Positions 33,300-42,614 of a stretch of 64,000 nucleotides of DNA are shown in pieces; the stretch's first letter is position 1, and every line of letters starts with the position of its first letter. The translations under genes were made by a program, and so were the position numbers. The notes under the pieces were generated by a model. That model was not told the DNA's origin. It saw only the letters and a program-made list of their open reading frames with translations, and made no database searches. The DNA comes from Pseudoalteromonas rhizosphaerae (GTDB lineage: Bacteria; Pseudomonadota; Gammaproteobacteria; Enterobacterales; Alteromonadaceae), in the NCBI RefSeq assembly GCF_902498845.1, contig NZ_CABVLM010000004.1:1-64000 (forward strand). The letters run 5' to 3'.

Positions 33300-34223
33300 T
33301 TATTTACAAGGTTCAGGAATGCGTTTTGGGGTAACAATTCGTGGCATTAATAAGCCGATGATCACAACAATAATGCCAATTAATTGTAGTTCTGTAATTG
33401 GTTGGCCCATCAAAAATGCTGTTAACATGGCAAATACCGGAACGAAGTTAAAAAATAACGACGCATTCGCTGAGCCAAGTTGGCGTATGCCATTAAGCCA
33501 CAGAAGATAGCCGGCAACAGTTCCAAATAAGCCAATATAAATAACATCGATAATACCTACCATTGAGCTATTACTGAGTTCGCTAAGCGGGTGTACATTG
33601 GCGGTCACTAAACACATTAAGCTAATGATTGTTGCACCACTTAGCATACTAACAAAAGTATAAGGCAATACAGGCATGTACTGATTGATACCTTGGCTAA
33701 AGTAAGTGTATGAACTCCAAGCTAACATACCTAAAAAGATCATTTTGTCGCCGGCATTGATTTGCATATTCAAAAGCACGGCTAAGTCGCCATTGGTGAT
33801 AACTAATAATACACCTGATAGGCTAACGATTAAGCTAAAACATTGTGCTGCAGTAGGCATTGAGCGCTTTGCAACTGAGCTTATTAATGAGGTTGCAAGT
33901 GGGCTCAGCGCCATTATTAACGAGCCGTTTGCGGCACTGGTATGTTCCAGCCCGGTAAATAAACCGAGGTTTAAGCCACCTACGCCAACAGCACTAACAA
34001 TAATCACCCAAGCCCATTGGTTGAACGTTAAACTCGGTTTTGCACTGTTAATTATTTTTAAGTAGATAGCCAAGCAGATTGCGGCAATACTAAAGCGCCA
34101 AAATACTAAAGTCAGTGCGTGTACTTGATTTAATGCATGTTTACCAATAGGAAAACAACTTCCCCAAAAAAATGCACATAATAACAGGAGTAAAATAGCT
34201 TTTGTGTTGGCTGAGAAGTTCAT
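33300..34223 (-). CDS. EamA/DMT-family transporter
   Basis: A 307-aa protein using ATG at 34223; the frame extends to a TTG at 34256 without support. Ten hydrophobic segments in two EamA halves: the first half begins ILLLLLCAFFWGSCFPIGKHAL with the typical WGS, and the second half begins MIFLGMLAWSSYTYFSQGI. The family exports metabolites or amino acids; the substrate is unknown. It is divergent from a LysR gene with about 90 bp between, so it is the probable target of that regulator. Confidence 0.88.
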   Translation of the reverse strand: MNFSANTKAILLLLLCAFFWGSCFPIGKHALNQVHALTLVFWRFSIAAICLAIYLKIINSAKPSLTFNQWAWVIIVSAVGVGGLNLGLFTGLEHTSAANGSLIMALSPLATSLISSVAKRSMPTAAQCFSLIVSLSGVLLVITNGDLAVLLNMQINAGDKMIFLGMLAWSSYTYFSQGINQYMPVLPYTFVSMLSGATIISLMCLVTANVHPLSELSNSSMVGIIDVIYIGLFGTVAGYLLWLNGIRQLGSANASLFFNFVPVFAMLTAFLMGQPITELQLIGIIVVIIGLLMPRIVTPKRIPEPCK

Positions 34224-34314
34224 CAGCAATCCAGAGATGTTGAAAAGTTGCGGCAAGTGTATTACTTTCCATAATGTGGATAAACAAGCAAAAATAAGAG
34301 AGTAGATTCCAAAA

Positions 34315-35208
34315 ATGAAATATAGATATTCACTAGACGATTTACGCTATTTTTGTATTGTTGCCCATTTAAAAAGTTTTAAAGATGCTGCACTGGCTTT
34401 ATCAGTGCCTTTATCAACATTGAGCCGTCGTATTCGACAACTTGAAGATGATTTACAGCTTAGATTGTTAAACCGTGATGCTCATCGCGTATCGCTGACC
34501 CATATGGGGGAGCTGTATTACCAACGTTCGAGTGCATTGTTTGCTGAGTTAGATGGCATTAATGATGATCTTCATATCGAGAAGAATCAACCGAAAGGTA
34601 AGATCATAATCAGTGCACCTATTAATGCCGGCTCGCAATTTTTAAGGGATATTTTTTATGATTTTTTACTGCAATATCCTGAGATCCAACTAGATATTAG
34701 GCTCTCGAATACTTTAATTGATATTGAAGCGCAAGCAATGGATGTGGTGTTTAGGGTGGGTAATACGGTGGTTGATAATTGGATTGCGAGGCCACTAAAA
34801 GATATTCACTTTATTTTGTGCAGTAATTCGCAGACGGTGGCCGACAGTGTTAAGCATCCCACTGATTTATGTGCAAAAAGCGCTGTGATTTGCCAGCCGA
34901 TGTCTATTTGGCAATTAGTAAATAAACAAAATGATGACGCTTATGATTTTCAACCCAGTAAGGGCATTCGTTTAGAGCTTGATGAAATTCAAATGCTCAC
35001 ACACGCGGTTAAAAAAGGCTTGGGGATTGGTTATATTCCTGACTATTATGCATTACCAATGATAGCTCAAGGTGAGCTTCAGCATGTTTTGCCTGATTGG
35101 CAAAGCAAGGCACGCACTTTATTTATGTTATATCGGGATCGTGACCATATACCATTGCGCGTCAGATTATTCATCGAATATGTGCTAGCTAGATTTGAGC
35201 AAGGTTAG
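34315..35208 (+). CDS. LysR-family transcriptional regulator
   Basis: A 297-aa protein. The N-terminal winged HTH is LDDLRYFCIVAHLKSFKDAALALSVPLSTLSRRIRQLEDDLQLRLLNRD (residues about 7-55). A periplasmic-binding-like effector domain follows from about 90 (GKIIISAPINAGSQFLRDIFYDFLLQYPEI, GLGIGYIPDYYAL). It probably controls the divergent EamA exporter, as is usual for this arrangement. Only 58-91 bp separate the starts, leaving room for one shared operator. Confidence 0.9.
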   Translation: MKYRYSLDDLRYFCIVAHLKSFKDAALALSVPLSTLSRRIRQLEDDLQLRLLNRDAHRVSLTHMGELYYQRSSALFAELDGINDDLHIEKNQPKGKIIISAPINAGSQFLRDIFYDFLLQYPEIQLDIRLSNTLIDIEAQAMDVVFRVGNTVVDNWIARPLKDIHFILCSNSQTVADSVKHPTDLCAKSAVICQPMSIWQLVNKQNDDAYDFQPSKGIRLELDEIQMLTHAVKKGLGIGYIPDYYALPMIAQGELQHVLPDWQSKARTLFMLYRDRDHIPLRVRLFIEYVLARFEQG

Positions 35209-35323
35209 TATGCTTTTTTATGACTTTTCTGAACTGTTGGGCAAGTGAAATACAGCCTGTTTAGTTATTAATAGCGCCGGACTACAAATTTAAGTACCTG
35301 TATATTAAAAGGAGATATTAAAT

Positions 35324-36151
35324 ATGCAAACCAATTTAGTGGTTGAACGGTTTAAGCAGCAGGGTTTTGTAAAAATTAAACAAGTACTTAAACCAAGTGT
35401 AATCACAAAACTGCAGCACTTTTGTGATGAGCTGGTTGCTCAAGCACAGTCACACTATGTAGCCGGTTTACCATTTGATAATATTGCTGTTATGCAAACT
35501 GCAGATGAGCCTTTTGTGTATCGCGTTAATGAGCTTTTTCAATTTCAGCCACAATTTGCTCATCTGCTAGCGCAAACCAAACTAATGAGTTACGTTGAAG
35601 CGATTATCGGCGAAGCTGTTTTACCTAGCTATGAGTCACTTGTGATAAAAAATTCATTAGATGCACGCGGATTTGATTGGCACCGCGATATGGCGGTGAG
35701 AACTCAAGAGCCTATTTTTACCGTGGGGGTGTATTTAGATGATGCAATAGCGCAGCAAGGGGCGTTAACAGTGATCCCGCAGTCTCATTGTAGCCAAGCA
35801 AGTGTGTGTGATTTAAAGCGCCAGCTATCCATTGCACAATTACAAAGTGTGGATATTACGGCCAATGCCGGTGATGTGGTAATTCACCATGTAAACACGG
35901 TTCATGCATCAGGTAGACAGAAAGGTTCAGCTATACGTAGAACGATCTATTTTGAGTTCAGAGCAGTATCACATTTTATTGATAATCCGTGCTTTCCTAG
36001 TGAGTGGGTCGAAAAGCGGCAAGCGTTAATGGCTAACCTCAACGCGCTTAATTCAGCTGATATGGCTAATAATGTGCAGCTACCCAATGATTTGTATGTA
36101 ACTCAAGTACAAATAGAGCCGGCAGAATATTGTATTGAGTTTGCCAGTTAA
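35324..36151 (+). CDS. Phytanoyl-CoA dioxygenase (PhyH) family protein
   Basis: A 275-aa Fe(II)/2-oxoglutarate oxygenase. The metal triad is His119 and Asp121 in FDWHRDM and the distal His in HHVNTVHASG (about 195). A following Arg in RRTIYFEFR (about 207) would bind 2-oxoglutarate. AAAGGAG lies 8 nt before the ATG. It hydroxylates a small molecule; family members act on lipids, halogenated metabolites and natural products, so the substrate is open. It is 6.5 kb from the lipopeptide genes and separated by unrelated genes, so a link is not implied. Confidence 0.85.
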   Translation: MQTNLVVERFKQQGFVKIKQVLKPSVITKLQHFCDELVAQAQSHYVAGLPFDNIAVMQTADEPFVYRVNELFQFQPQFAHLLAQTKLMSYVEAIIGEAVLPSYESLVIKNSLDARGFDWHRDMAVRTQEPIFTVGVYLDDAIAQQGALTVIPQSHCSQASVCDLKRQLSIAQLQSVDITANAGDVVIHHVNTVHASGRQKGSAIRRTIYFEFRAVSHFIDNPCFPSEWVEKRQALMANLNALNSADMANNVQLPNDLYVTQVQIEPAEYCIEFAS

Positions 36152-36233
36152 CAGTATCAACATAGGTATTTACATGTGTGTAAAGCCAGCCTAAATATAT
36201 AAATTTGCTCTGAACTAATACAGCCAGTACAAG

Positions 36234-37592
36234 TTAAGCGACTACGATACAATTACGACCTTGTGCTTTTGCCTCATAGAGTGCTTTATCTGCGCGATTA
36301 AAAATAACTGAACTCGAGTCATCTGCCTGATAACATGTTAGCCCAAAGCTTGCGGTCACTTTAGGTAAGCTCACTTCATCTAATTCGCTAATATACACTC
36401 GTAATCGCTCTGCAAGTTGATGGGCTTGTTGCTTATCTTGTGTGGGGGAAATAATTGCAAACTCTTCGCCACCGATACGAAACAGCATATCCATGGTGCG
36501 TATTTGTGGCTGTAATTGTGTCGCAAGATGTTTTAATAACTTATCACCTATTTGATGGCCATATTGGTCGTTAACTTGTTTAAAGTGATCAATATCCAAT
36601 ATTATTAAAGCAAATAGATATTCGCTTCGTGCTGCCATATTGATCTGGTTTTCTATTTGTTCTTCCCACTTGTGTCGGTTAAATACACCGGTTAAGCGAT
36701 CTTGGGTTGCTAATATTATTAATTGTTTTTCAATTTCCTCACGGCTAGTCATTTCCTGATTCAAACGTGATATAACAATTTTTATATCGTGTTCTAATGC
36801 TGCAAGCTCATCTTTAGTTTTGATCTTTTTTTGAAGTTCCAAGGGTAACTCATGGTGTTCAACAGAAGAGTTTAACGTTTCGATATTAGATTGGATGCGT
36901 TGAATACGACGTAAAATAATTTGAATAATAAAGGTCGTTAACAGCAAGCCTAGGATGATGGCGCATATACCGAGTAAGCTGCTGACAAATAGAAAGTCTT
37001 TTTCGTGCTGATCTGTGTAATACGCATCATCAGAGGTTAATTTATTTAATTGCGCTATTATTTGCTTTTCTGCACTTTCTAGCTCAGTTGCCATTGTTTC
37101 GACTTGCAACCGCGCTTGCTCAGTAAGTTGATTTTGTTGGTAAACATTTTCTAAATAGTTTTCGAACTCGTCACTTTTTTGCGTATAGTTTTCAATTGTG
37201 GTGGCCACTTTTTGATGTGCTTCAGGCTGTAATATGACTTCTTTTAATGCTAATGAGTGATTAATCATTGCTACCGCTTTATCGAGCAATTGTTTTATTT
37301 TTTGTTTTTCAAAAGCAAATTGTTGATGTGGGTTGAGCGGCTTATCATCAATTTTGTTTTTTAGTTGAAATTGCTCAAATTGCAGGTGTTGTTCAAGCTC
37401 TATGAATTCCACTTGTTGCATTAACTGACTTAACGGAATATCAAGAAAAGCCACTACGCGCATTTCACGCTCTATTTGATTTACTTTATAGGCCGAAAAA
37501 ACAATAACACAAAACAAAAACGTTAATAAAAAAACAAATAATCCACCAATTTTTTGCTTTATTGACGCATTGTACCAGTTGAATACCGACAT
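36234..37592 (-). CDS. Membrane diguanylate cyclase (GGDEF)
   Basis: 452 aa from the ATG at 37592, preceded by GAGGAAC (a GTG at 37604 would lengthen it by four residues). Two TM helices (about 17-38 and 195-222) flank a helical periplasmic sensor; a HAMP-like/coiled-coil linker follows. The GGDEF domain is at about 285-450 with the active site GGEEF (about 373-377). The inhibitory I-site RTMD lies exactly five residues upstream, so the enzyme should be active and product-inhibited. It makes cyclic di-GMP, influencing motility and biofilm. No EAL domain. Confidence 0.92.
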   Translation of the reverse strand: MSVFNWYNASIKQKIGGLFVFLLTFLFCVIVFSAYKVNQIEREMRVVAFLDIPLSQLMQQVEFIELEQHLQFEQFQLKNKIDDKPLNPHQQFAFEKQKIKQLLDKAVAMINHSLALKEVILQPEAHQKVATTIENYTQKSDEFENYLENVYQQNQLTEQARLQVETMATELESAEKQIIAQLNKLTSDDAYYTDQHEKDFLFVSSLLGICAIILGLLLTTFIIQIILRRIQRIQSNIETLNSSVEHHELPLELQKKIKTKDELAALEHDIKIVISRLNQEMTSREEIEKQLIILATQDRLTGVFNRHKWEEQIENQINMAARSEYLFALIILDIDHFKQVNDQYGHQIGDKLLKHLATQLQPQIRTMDMLFRIGGEEFAIISPTQDKQQAHQLAERLRVYISELDEVSLPKVTASFGLTCYQADDSSSVIFNRADKALYEAKAQGRNCIVVA

Positions 37593-37888
37593 AAAGTTCC
37601 TCACTGCTTAATAGTCCCTCAAGTATAGTTTAAAAAGCGCGTAATTTAGCTTATTCAGTATGACCACAGCAAGCATTAATTATTCTGATCTGTTGATGAT
37701 AAATCTATCTCTGGCTGGAGAGTAAAACGAATATTGATTTTTAATCAACATGTTATTAAATATTTAAACCAAAGCTCAAGCTAACTATATATTTGGTAAA
37801 GGGTTATGGAGCTCTACAAGTCATTTTGGCTGGCACTGTAACTGTGCGGTAATTAATCTTCACCACACAGTTACATATAAAAATGACG

Positions 37889-39838
37889 TTAAACAGTAAA
37901 TTTAACGATCAATTGATTTAATTGCGTTGCTAAACGGGCGATATCCTCACTCGAACTCTTCGTTTGACTTGCTGCAACTGAGTTTTCTTGAGAAATAGTT
38001 TTCACATTGACAACATTTTGATTAATGCTTTCGGCGACAGAGCTTTGTTGCTCTGCGGCGCTGGCTATTTGTATATTCATGTCGTTTATGATTGAAATAC
38101 TATTTGTAATTGACTCAAGTGCTGCACTGGCTTTTTCAGATTGAGTAACACATGCTAAGGCATTTTCTTTACCTATACCCATTGTTGCCACGGTACTTTG
38201 GGTGCCAGCTTGTAGCTGTTGGATGATGTTGTGTATTTCACCCGTTGAATTTTGCGTTCTAGATGCTAGTGAACGTACTTCATCGGCAACAACTGCAAAG
38301 CCTCGACCTTGCTCACCAGCTCTGGCAGCTTCAATAGCAGCATTTAAGGCTAACAAGTTAGTTTGCTCGGCAATCGCTTTGATCACATCTAATATCGTGC
38401 TAATGCTCTCAACAGATTGTTGCACACCGCTTAACTCGGACGATGAATCATTAATATTACTTGAAAGTTTATTTATTGAGGAAATTGTTTCTTTGACAAC
38501 TTGGTAACCCAATACGGCTTCGTTACTTGCAGTATTTGCTGCATCGGCTGCTTGAGCTGCGTTATTAGCTACATCACGCACAGTAATGGTCATCTCATTC
38601 ATAGCGGTTGCAACCATATCTGTTTCAGATTCTTGATTGCGGATCCCTTGCGAGGTTTGATCTGTTACCGCAGCAAGCTCTTGTGAAGCAGACTCAAGCT
38701 CATTACTTGCATTTGTAATCGTAGAGATCATTGCTTTTAAATTGTTTGCTGTATTGGTAATAGCATTAAGTAGCAAGCCAGTTTCGTCGTTTGCAGTGTT
38801 TTGTATATTTATATTAAGTTGACCTTTTGCTAGCTGATTTGCAGCTGCTACTGCTTCATGAATTGGCTTGGTAATAATGCGGGATAACATCATTGCAGCT
38901 GCAATACCGATAACAATAGCGAGTAGCGATATTGATAATAAAAAATAGAAGCTATAACTAATAGCCTCTTTTAATTCAGTGCCAAGAGCGGTTTGCTTAC
39001 TCAGCATTTCCAACTTAATGTCTTCAATTAGATTCGCGACTTTTGGGCCAATCATGTCTAAAGTCTTTTTAGAAATATCGTTTTGCTTAATTAACAGCTC
39101 ATTAAGCTCTTTAAGGTGATTAATATATGAGTTATAGCTTTGCATCGCTTTTTTAAGAGATGCTCTTCTTTGCGGATTTTGTAGATTGCTATCGAGCGTG
39201 TCTAACTCGCCTTTTAGATCGTTGACTAAAAAGTTCATTGCAGCTTGGTAGTCCTTGTTGTTAACCGACTCAATAAACTTAAGTACAAAAACCCGACCGG
39301 TAAGCATTGAACTTAGTGCATTTGCGCCCTGATACGAAGAAGTCAGGCTGTTATCAGTAAACGCCGTGTCGGTAATTGAATCTAATTCACGGCGCATTTC
39401 TTCGCCGTATTTACTAAGGGCAGGTATACGTTCATTTTGTATATCACGCATTAATACCACAACGCTCTCAAACGCCTGATTATATTCTTTAATCAACTGT
39501 AATATTTGGTTAATGTCAGCATTTATTCTTGGGTCGCTGATATTATTTTTGCTATCAGTAGTAAATTGCACTGTGGCATTAAAGCGTTCTTTGAAGTCGC
39601 TTATTGATTTGTCATCTTTATTTCGTAAAAATTGATAGGCTGACATTCGCATCATCAACATATTGGCCTGAATTCTACCTGCTAGAGTAGTGATTTGCGT
39701 TATTTTTTGGTATTCATCTGTTTCTGTGCTGGCTTTTTGTAATGCTGTCATGCTGATGCCAACAACGACTAATAACAAACAAAGTACCGTTGCAAAGCCA
39801 ACACCTATTTTTTTCCCTAAGTTTAAATTTTTGAACAT
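37889..39838 (-). CDS. Methyl-accepting chemotaxis protein
   Basis: A 649-aa receptor. TM1 lies at about 10-31 ([21 protein letters not shown]), followed by a long helical periplasmic sensor of about 270 residues (HBM-like rather than 4HB because of its length). TM2 is at about 298-322 and a HAMP at about 322-375 ([24 protein letters not shown]). The signalling domain has the conserved tip [20 protein letters not shown] then [15 protein letters not shown] (about 492-527). No CheR/CheB pentapeptide is seen at the C terminus. Single gene. Confidence 0.94.
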   Translation of the reverse strand: MFKNLNLGKKIGVGFATVLCLLLVVVGISMTALQKASTETDEYQKITQITTLAGRIQANMLMMRMSAYQFLRNKDDKSISDFKERFNATVQFTTDSKNNISDPRINADINQILQLIKEYNQAFESVVVLMRDIQNERIPALSKYGEEMRRELDSITDTAFTDNSLTSSYQGANALSSMLTGRVFVLKFIESVNNKDYQAAMNFLVNDLKGELDTLDSNLQNPQRRASLKKAMQSYNSYINHLKELNELLIKQNDISKKTLDMIGPKVANLIEDIKLEMLSKQTALGTELKEAISYSFYFLLSISLLAIVIGIAAAMMLSRIITKPIHEAVAAANQLAKGQLNINIQNTANDETGLLLNAITNTANNLKAMISTITNASNELESASQELAAVTDQTSQGIRNQESETDMVATAMNEMTITVRDVANNAAQAADAANTASNEAVLGYQVVKETISSINKLSSNINDSSSELSGVQQSVESISTILDVIKAIAEQTNLLALNAAIEAARAGEQGRGFAVVADEVRSLASRTQNSTGEIHNIIQQLQAGTQSTVATMGIGKENALACVTQSEKASAALESITNSISIINDMNIQIASAAEQQSSVAESINQNVVNVKTISQENSVAASQTKSSSEDIARLATQLNQLIVKFTV

Positions 39839-40416
39839 TGGTAATCACACCTTCTAATTGGGGTTTGGCATATTACATTCATAACAGTGAAGGCGGGGAC
39901 GCTGTAAAGAACACAATACTAAGTATTTTTTTAACTATTAATACAATTTCAACTGTGGATAATAAATCTATTTCCAGCGTTCTATTTTTTTATTTTCTTT
40001 AAAAATCAAGTTTTTATATAGAAAGTTCATTTTATTGTCACTGGAAGTCTCTGGATGGAAATATGAAATATAAGTTTATAAAATAAGATCAACCTGTTAG
40101 TGCATATGTTAACCAGAGTTCAGGTTGATATAGAAAAACTAATTCCTTTTATAGATTAGCTGAAGAGCTAAAGTAATCAAATAATATAAACGTATAACAG
40201 AGTTTTTAATAACCGTTATGCTTACTCTTAAAGGTTTAGTTGCAAGGTTGTAGTGTTAAAAATGTGAAATTGTCAGCAAGTAATCTTCAAGATGTTATTT
40301 TTAACAGCTAGAATTCAGTGGTGCGTTCATCAAAAGGTTTAGATTAAGCAGGTAGAGATTCAAGCAGGATAGTTAACTGTTTACTTCACTCATACTGAGT
40401 GAAGTAATAATCATAA
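39839..40416. other. Noncoding gap, nothing recognised
   Basis: About 580 AT-rich bases upstream of the chemotaxis receptor gene and downstream of lysE. No ORF, RNA gene or strong hairpin seen. Confidence 0.5.
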
Positions 40417-41013
40417 TTACTGTACTAATACGTGTGTGAGGGCTATATCAATGGCAACCACGACCAGCAAAACAGCCATGACTAAGTTAATTATTTTAAA
40501 GTATTTTGAGTTTGTCATATGTTTACCAATAGCATGGCCAGCTAATGAGTAACTCGCAGGAGCGCCAAACGCTAGTAATGCGAGGATACATGACCAAACG
40601 ATGACTGCCATGCCTGATATATCCGCTGCTGGAAATTGAATGGTGGTGATGGGTAATGTCGCAGCCAGTGCTTTGGGATTAAGTAGCTGCATCCATAAGC
40701 CGTTACTAAATGACAGCGATTTTGTAGTGGTTTTTTGATTGTTAAAATTGACCTGTGTTTTAGCAATTCTAACCGCGATATATAGTATATATAAACAACC
40801 TGCAAAGCTTAAAACTGGTAATATTTTCGCCGGGATCAACTCTATACCCACATAGCCTAGGAATATAAATAAGATTAGCATCGCGGTGGCTACACCTGAG
40901 AAAAAGCCTAAATGTGCCGTGGTTTTATTATTGATGCCACTTTGTAAACCGAGCAGATTGATGGGTCCAGGGGTGTACATTATACCTATTGCATAAGCGA
41001 ATATTTCTAACAT
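40417..41013 (-). CDS. LysE-family amino-acid exporter
   Basis: A 198-aa protein with about six TM helices. It has the family start FAYAIGIMYTPGPINLLGLQSGI (TPGPxN, residues about 11-22) and the LNPKALAATLP motif (about 115). LysE/RhtB proteins export amino acids or their derivatives. AAGGGA precedes the ATG. It lies 16 bp downstream of the AraC-family gene on the same strand, so the two form an operon. Confidence 0.9.
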   Translation of the reverse strand: MLEIFAYAIGIMYTPGPINLLGLQSGINNKTTAHLGFFSGVATAMLILFIFLGYVGIELIPAKILPVLSFAGCLYILYIAVRIAKTQVNFNNQKTTTKSLSFSNGLWMQLLNPKALAATLPITTIQFPAADISGMAVIVWSCILALLAFGAPASYSLAGHAIGKHMTNSKYFKIINLVMAVLLVVVAIDIALTHVLVQ

Positions 41014-41029
41014 TTTGATCCCTTATTGT

Positions 41030-41851
41030 TTAGAGCGAAAGTTGTAATTGGTATTGTTTAGGAGTTAAACCATAAATACGCTTGAAATGGCGATTTAAAT
41101 GGCTGTTATCGGCAAAGCCCGAATCTAATGCGACCTGAGATGCTCGTGCGCCTGATTCGATATATTTTCGGGCCATATTTATCCGACAGTTCACCACATA
41201 TTGATAAGGCGTTAGGCCAAACTGCTCATTAAACAGCCTAATGAAATGATATTTCGACATAGTAGCGACACCAGCGATATCATCAATTGAGATGTCATGA
41301 CCTAAGTTCGCCATAATGTAGTCTTTTGCTTTAAGTAATAAAGTGTCTTTTCTTGAACTGAGCCCCAGCGGCTCTATGGCGCAGCCTGTCTGTTTGATGA
41401 TTGAATGAGCAATATTAAACAGCGTGTTTTCGGTATCAATGGTTGTGTAATTGTTACCACTGATAAGTTGTTTGAGCGCTAAAATCTGCTGTGCTAATTG
41501 TGGGTCTGCCAGCAAAGGTGTAGCGACTCTTGGCGTTGCATGTTTGGTGTAACCCAATGCTTTAAACATTGGTTCAAATTCATTTGGGTGTACATAGAGC
41601 ATAACGTATTCAAGATGTTCTGTTAAACCTGAGTGACCATCGTGAACGTCTTCTGGGTTAAATACTATTACTCCGCCAGTTGGACTTTTGTGAAAGGCTC
41701 TTTGACTAAAAAAATCTTGCCGACCTTTTAAGGTAACACCCAGTGAGTACTCTTCATGGGCGTGTTTTGAGTAGCTAAAGTCGGTCATCTTCGCATCAAG
41801 TAAAGTAAACTGGTTTAATGTTTTATCGTTGATGTACTGAAATTGATTCAT
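41030..41851 (-). CDS. AraC-family transcriptional regulator with cupin domain
   Basis: A 273-aa protein. N-terminal cupin-like AraC_binding domain (about 20-95: HAHEEYSLGVTLKGRQDFF, GGVIVFNPEDVHDGH). C-terminal double HTH (about 170-270: ISIDDIAGVATMSKYHFIRLFNEQFGLTPYQYVVNCRINMA and VALDSGFADNSHLNRHFKRIYGLTPKQYQ). It is operonic with a LysE exporter, a frequent pair in gammaproteobacteria. It ends the non-NRPS part of the window and reads away from the NRPS genes. Confidence 0.92.
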   Translation of the reverse strand: MNQFQYINDKTLNQFTLLDAKMTDFSYSKHAHEEYSLGVTLKGRQDFFSQRAFHKSPTGGVIVFNPEDVHDGHSGLTEHLEYVMLYVHPNEFEPMFKALGYTKHATPRVATPLLADPQLAQQILALKQLISGNNYTTIDTENTLFNIAHSIIKQTGCAIEPLGLSSRKDTLLLKAKDYIMANLGHDISIDDIAGVATMSKYHFIRLFNEQFGLTPYQYVVNCRINMARKYIESGARASQVALDSGFADNSHLNRHFKRIYGLTPKQYQLQLSL

Positions 41852-42614
41852 TTGCTTCGCGCTCTTTGCTAATCACCTATTGCTTGAGTATAAGCAGATC
41901 GAAATATAAAAACTTGAACAAAATTGCGCGATTTAGCTGAGCGTTTGATATCTTATAAATGCTTGCCTCGCATCTACCCCCCGTGTATGTAGTCACGTAA
42001 CTTGAAGATCCCGATAATACCCACGCAAAAAATGCTGAAAATAGCTCAAGTAGGTAAAGTGAATTTACTAATAAAGCTAATTGTTGCCTTAAATCAATCA
42101 TCACTTTTGGGTTAATTGTTTTTTAATAAAACGTAATGTTTTGTAATATTTCTATAGGGTTTGATCAAGTAACATGAGTCTCAGCATAGAGGTTAATTAA
42201 TAAATACGTCTTTAGGATGGTTTTGGTGTTAACTTGTAAATTATTGGCTTTATTAATGTTGGTCTAGTTTTTTTGTACTACTCTCTTAGTCGCAATATTA
42301 ATTATTTTTATCACAGTAACTTTATTTGTTGGTATTTATATACCAAGTTTTAAATGAAAGTTATTGCAAAATTAAGGTGCAGTTGATTAGCGCAGCTGGT
42401 GGTTTTAGCGGTTAGTTTACCTTTAAGTTTCAATACGTTATTTATATTGTGCGGATTACAATATGTGCAATCGTTAAATAATGTTATGAGTCTATGTAAT
42501 TGATTATATTTCAATTTTAGTGGTTTATACACTGAGGCAACCAAGCTGTAGAAGTGCAGAGCTTTATTTTGGCTTTGGTGTTGCAGTGAGCCGCAAACCA
42601 AAATAGGTCATGGA
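41852..42614. promoter_or_regulatory. Intergenic region holding the lipopeptide promoter
   Basis: 763 AT-rich bases between divergent units (AraC gene leftward, assembly line rightward). I see no convincing -10/-35 pair or operator by eye. AGGT at 42605-42608 is the ribosome-binding site of the first NRPS gene (6-nt spacing). Frames at 41877-42104 and 42350-42601 on the minus strand lack protein character. Confidence 0.4.

Noticed and set aside
35324..36151. PhyH dioxygenase as a tailoring enzyme of the lipopeptide
   Set aside because: It lies 6.5 kb away behind unrelated genes on the other strand; nothing in the sequence links them.
40417..41851. AraC-LysE operon as regulator and exporter of the lipopeptide
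   Set aside because: It is adjacent, but this pair is a common stand-alone amino-acid export unit and LysE proteins do not export large lipopeptides.
41877..42601. Minus-strand frames (41877-42104, 42350-42601) upstream of the assembly line as regulators
   Set aside because: Composition is unlike a folded protein, no ribosome-binding site or known motif; treated as noncoding promoter region.
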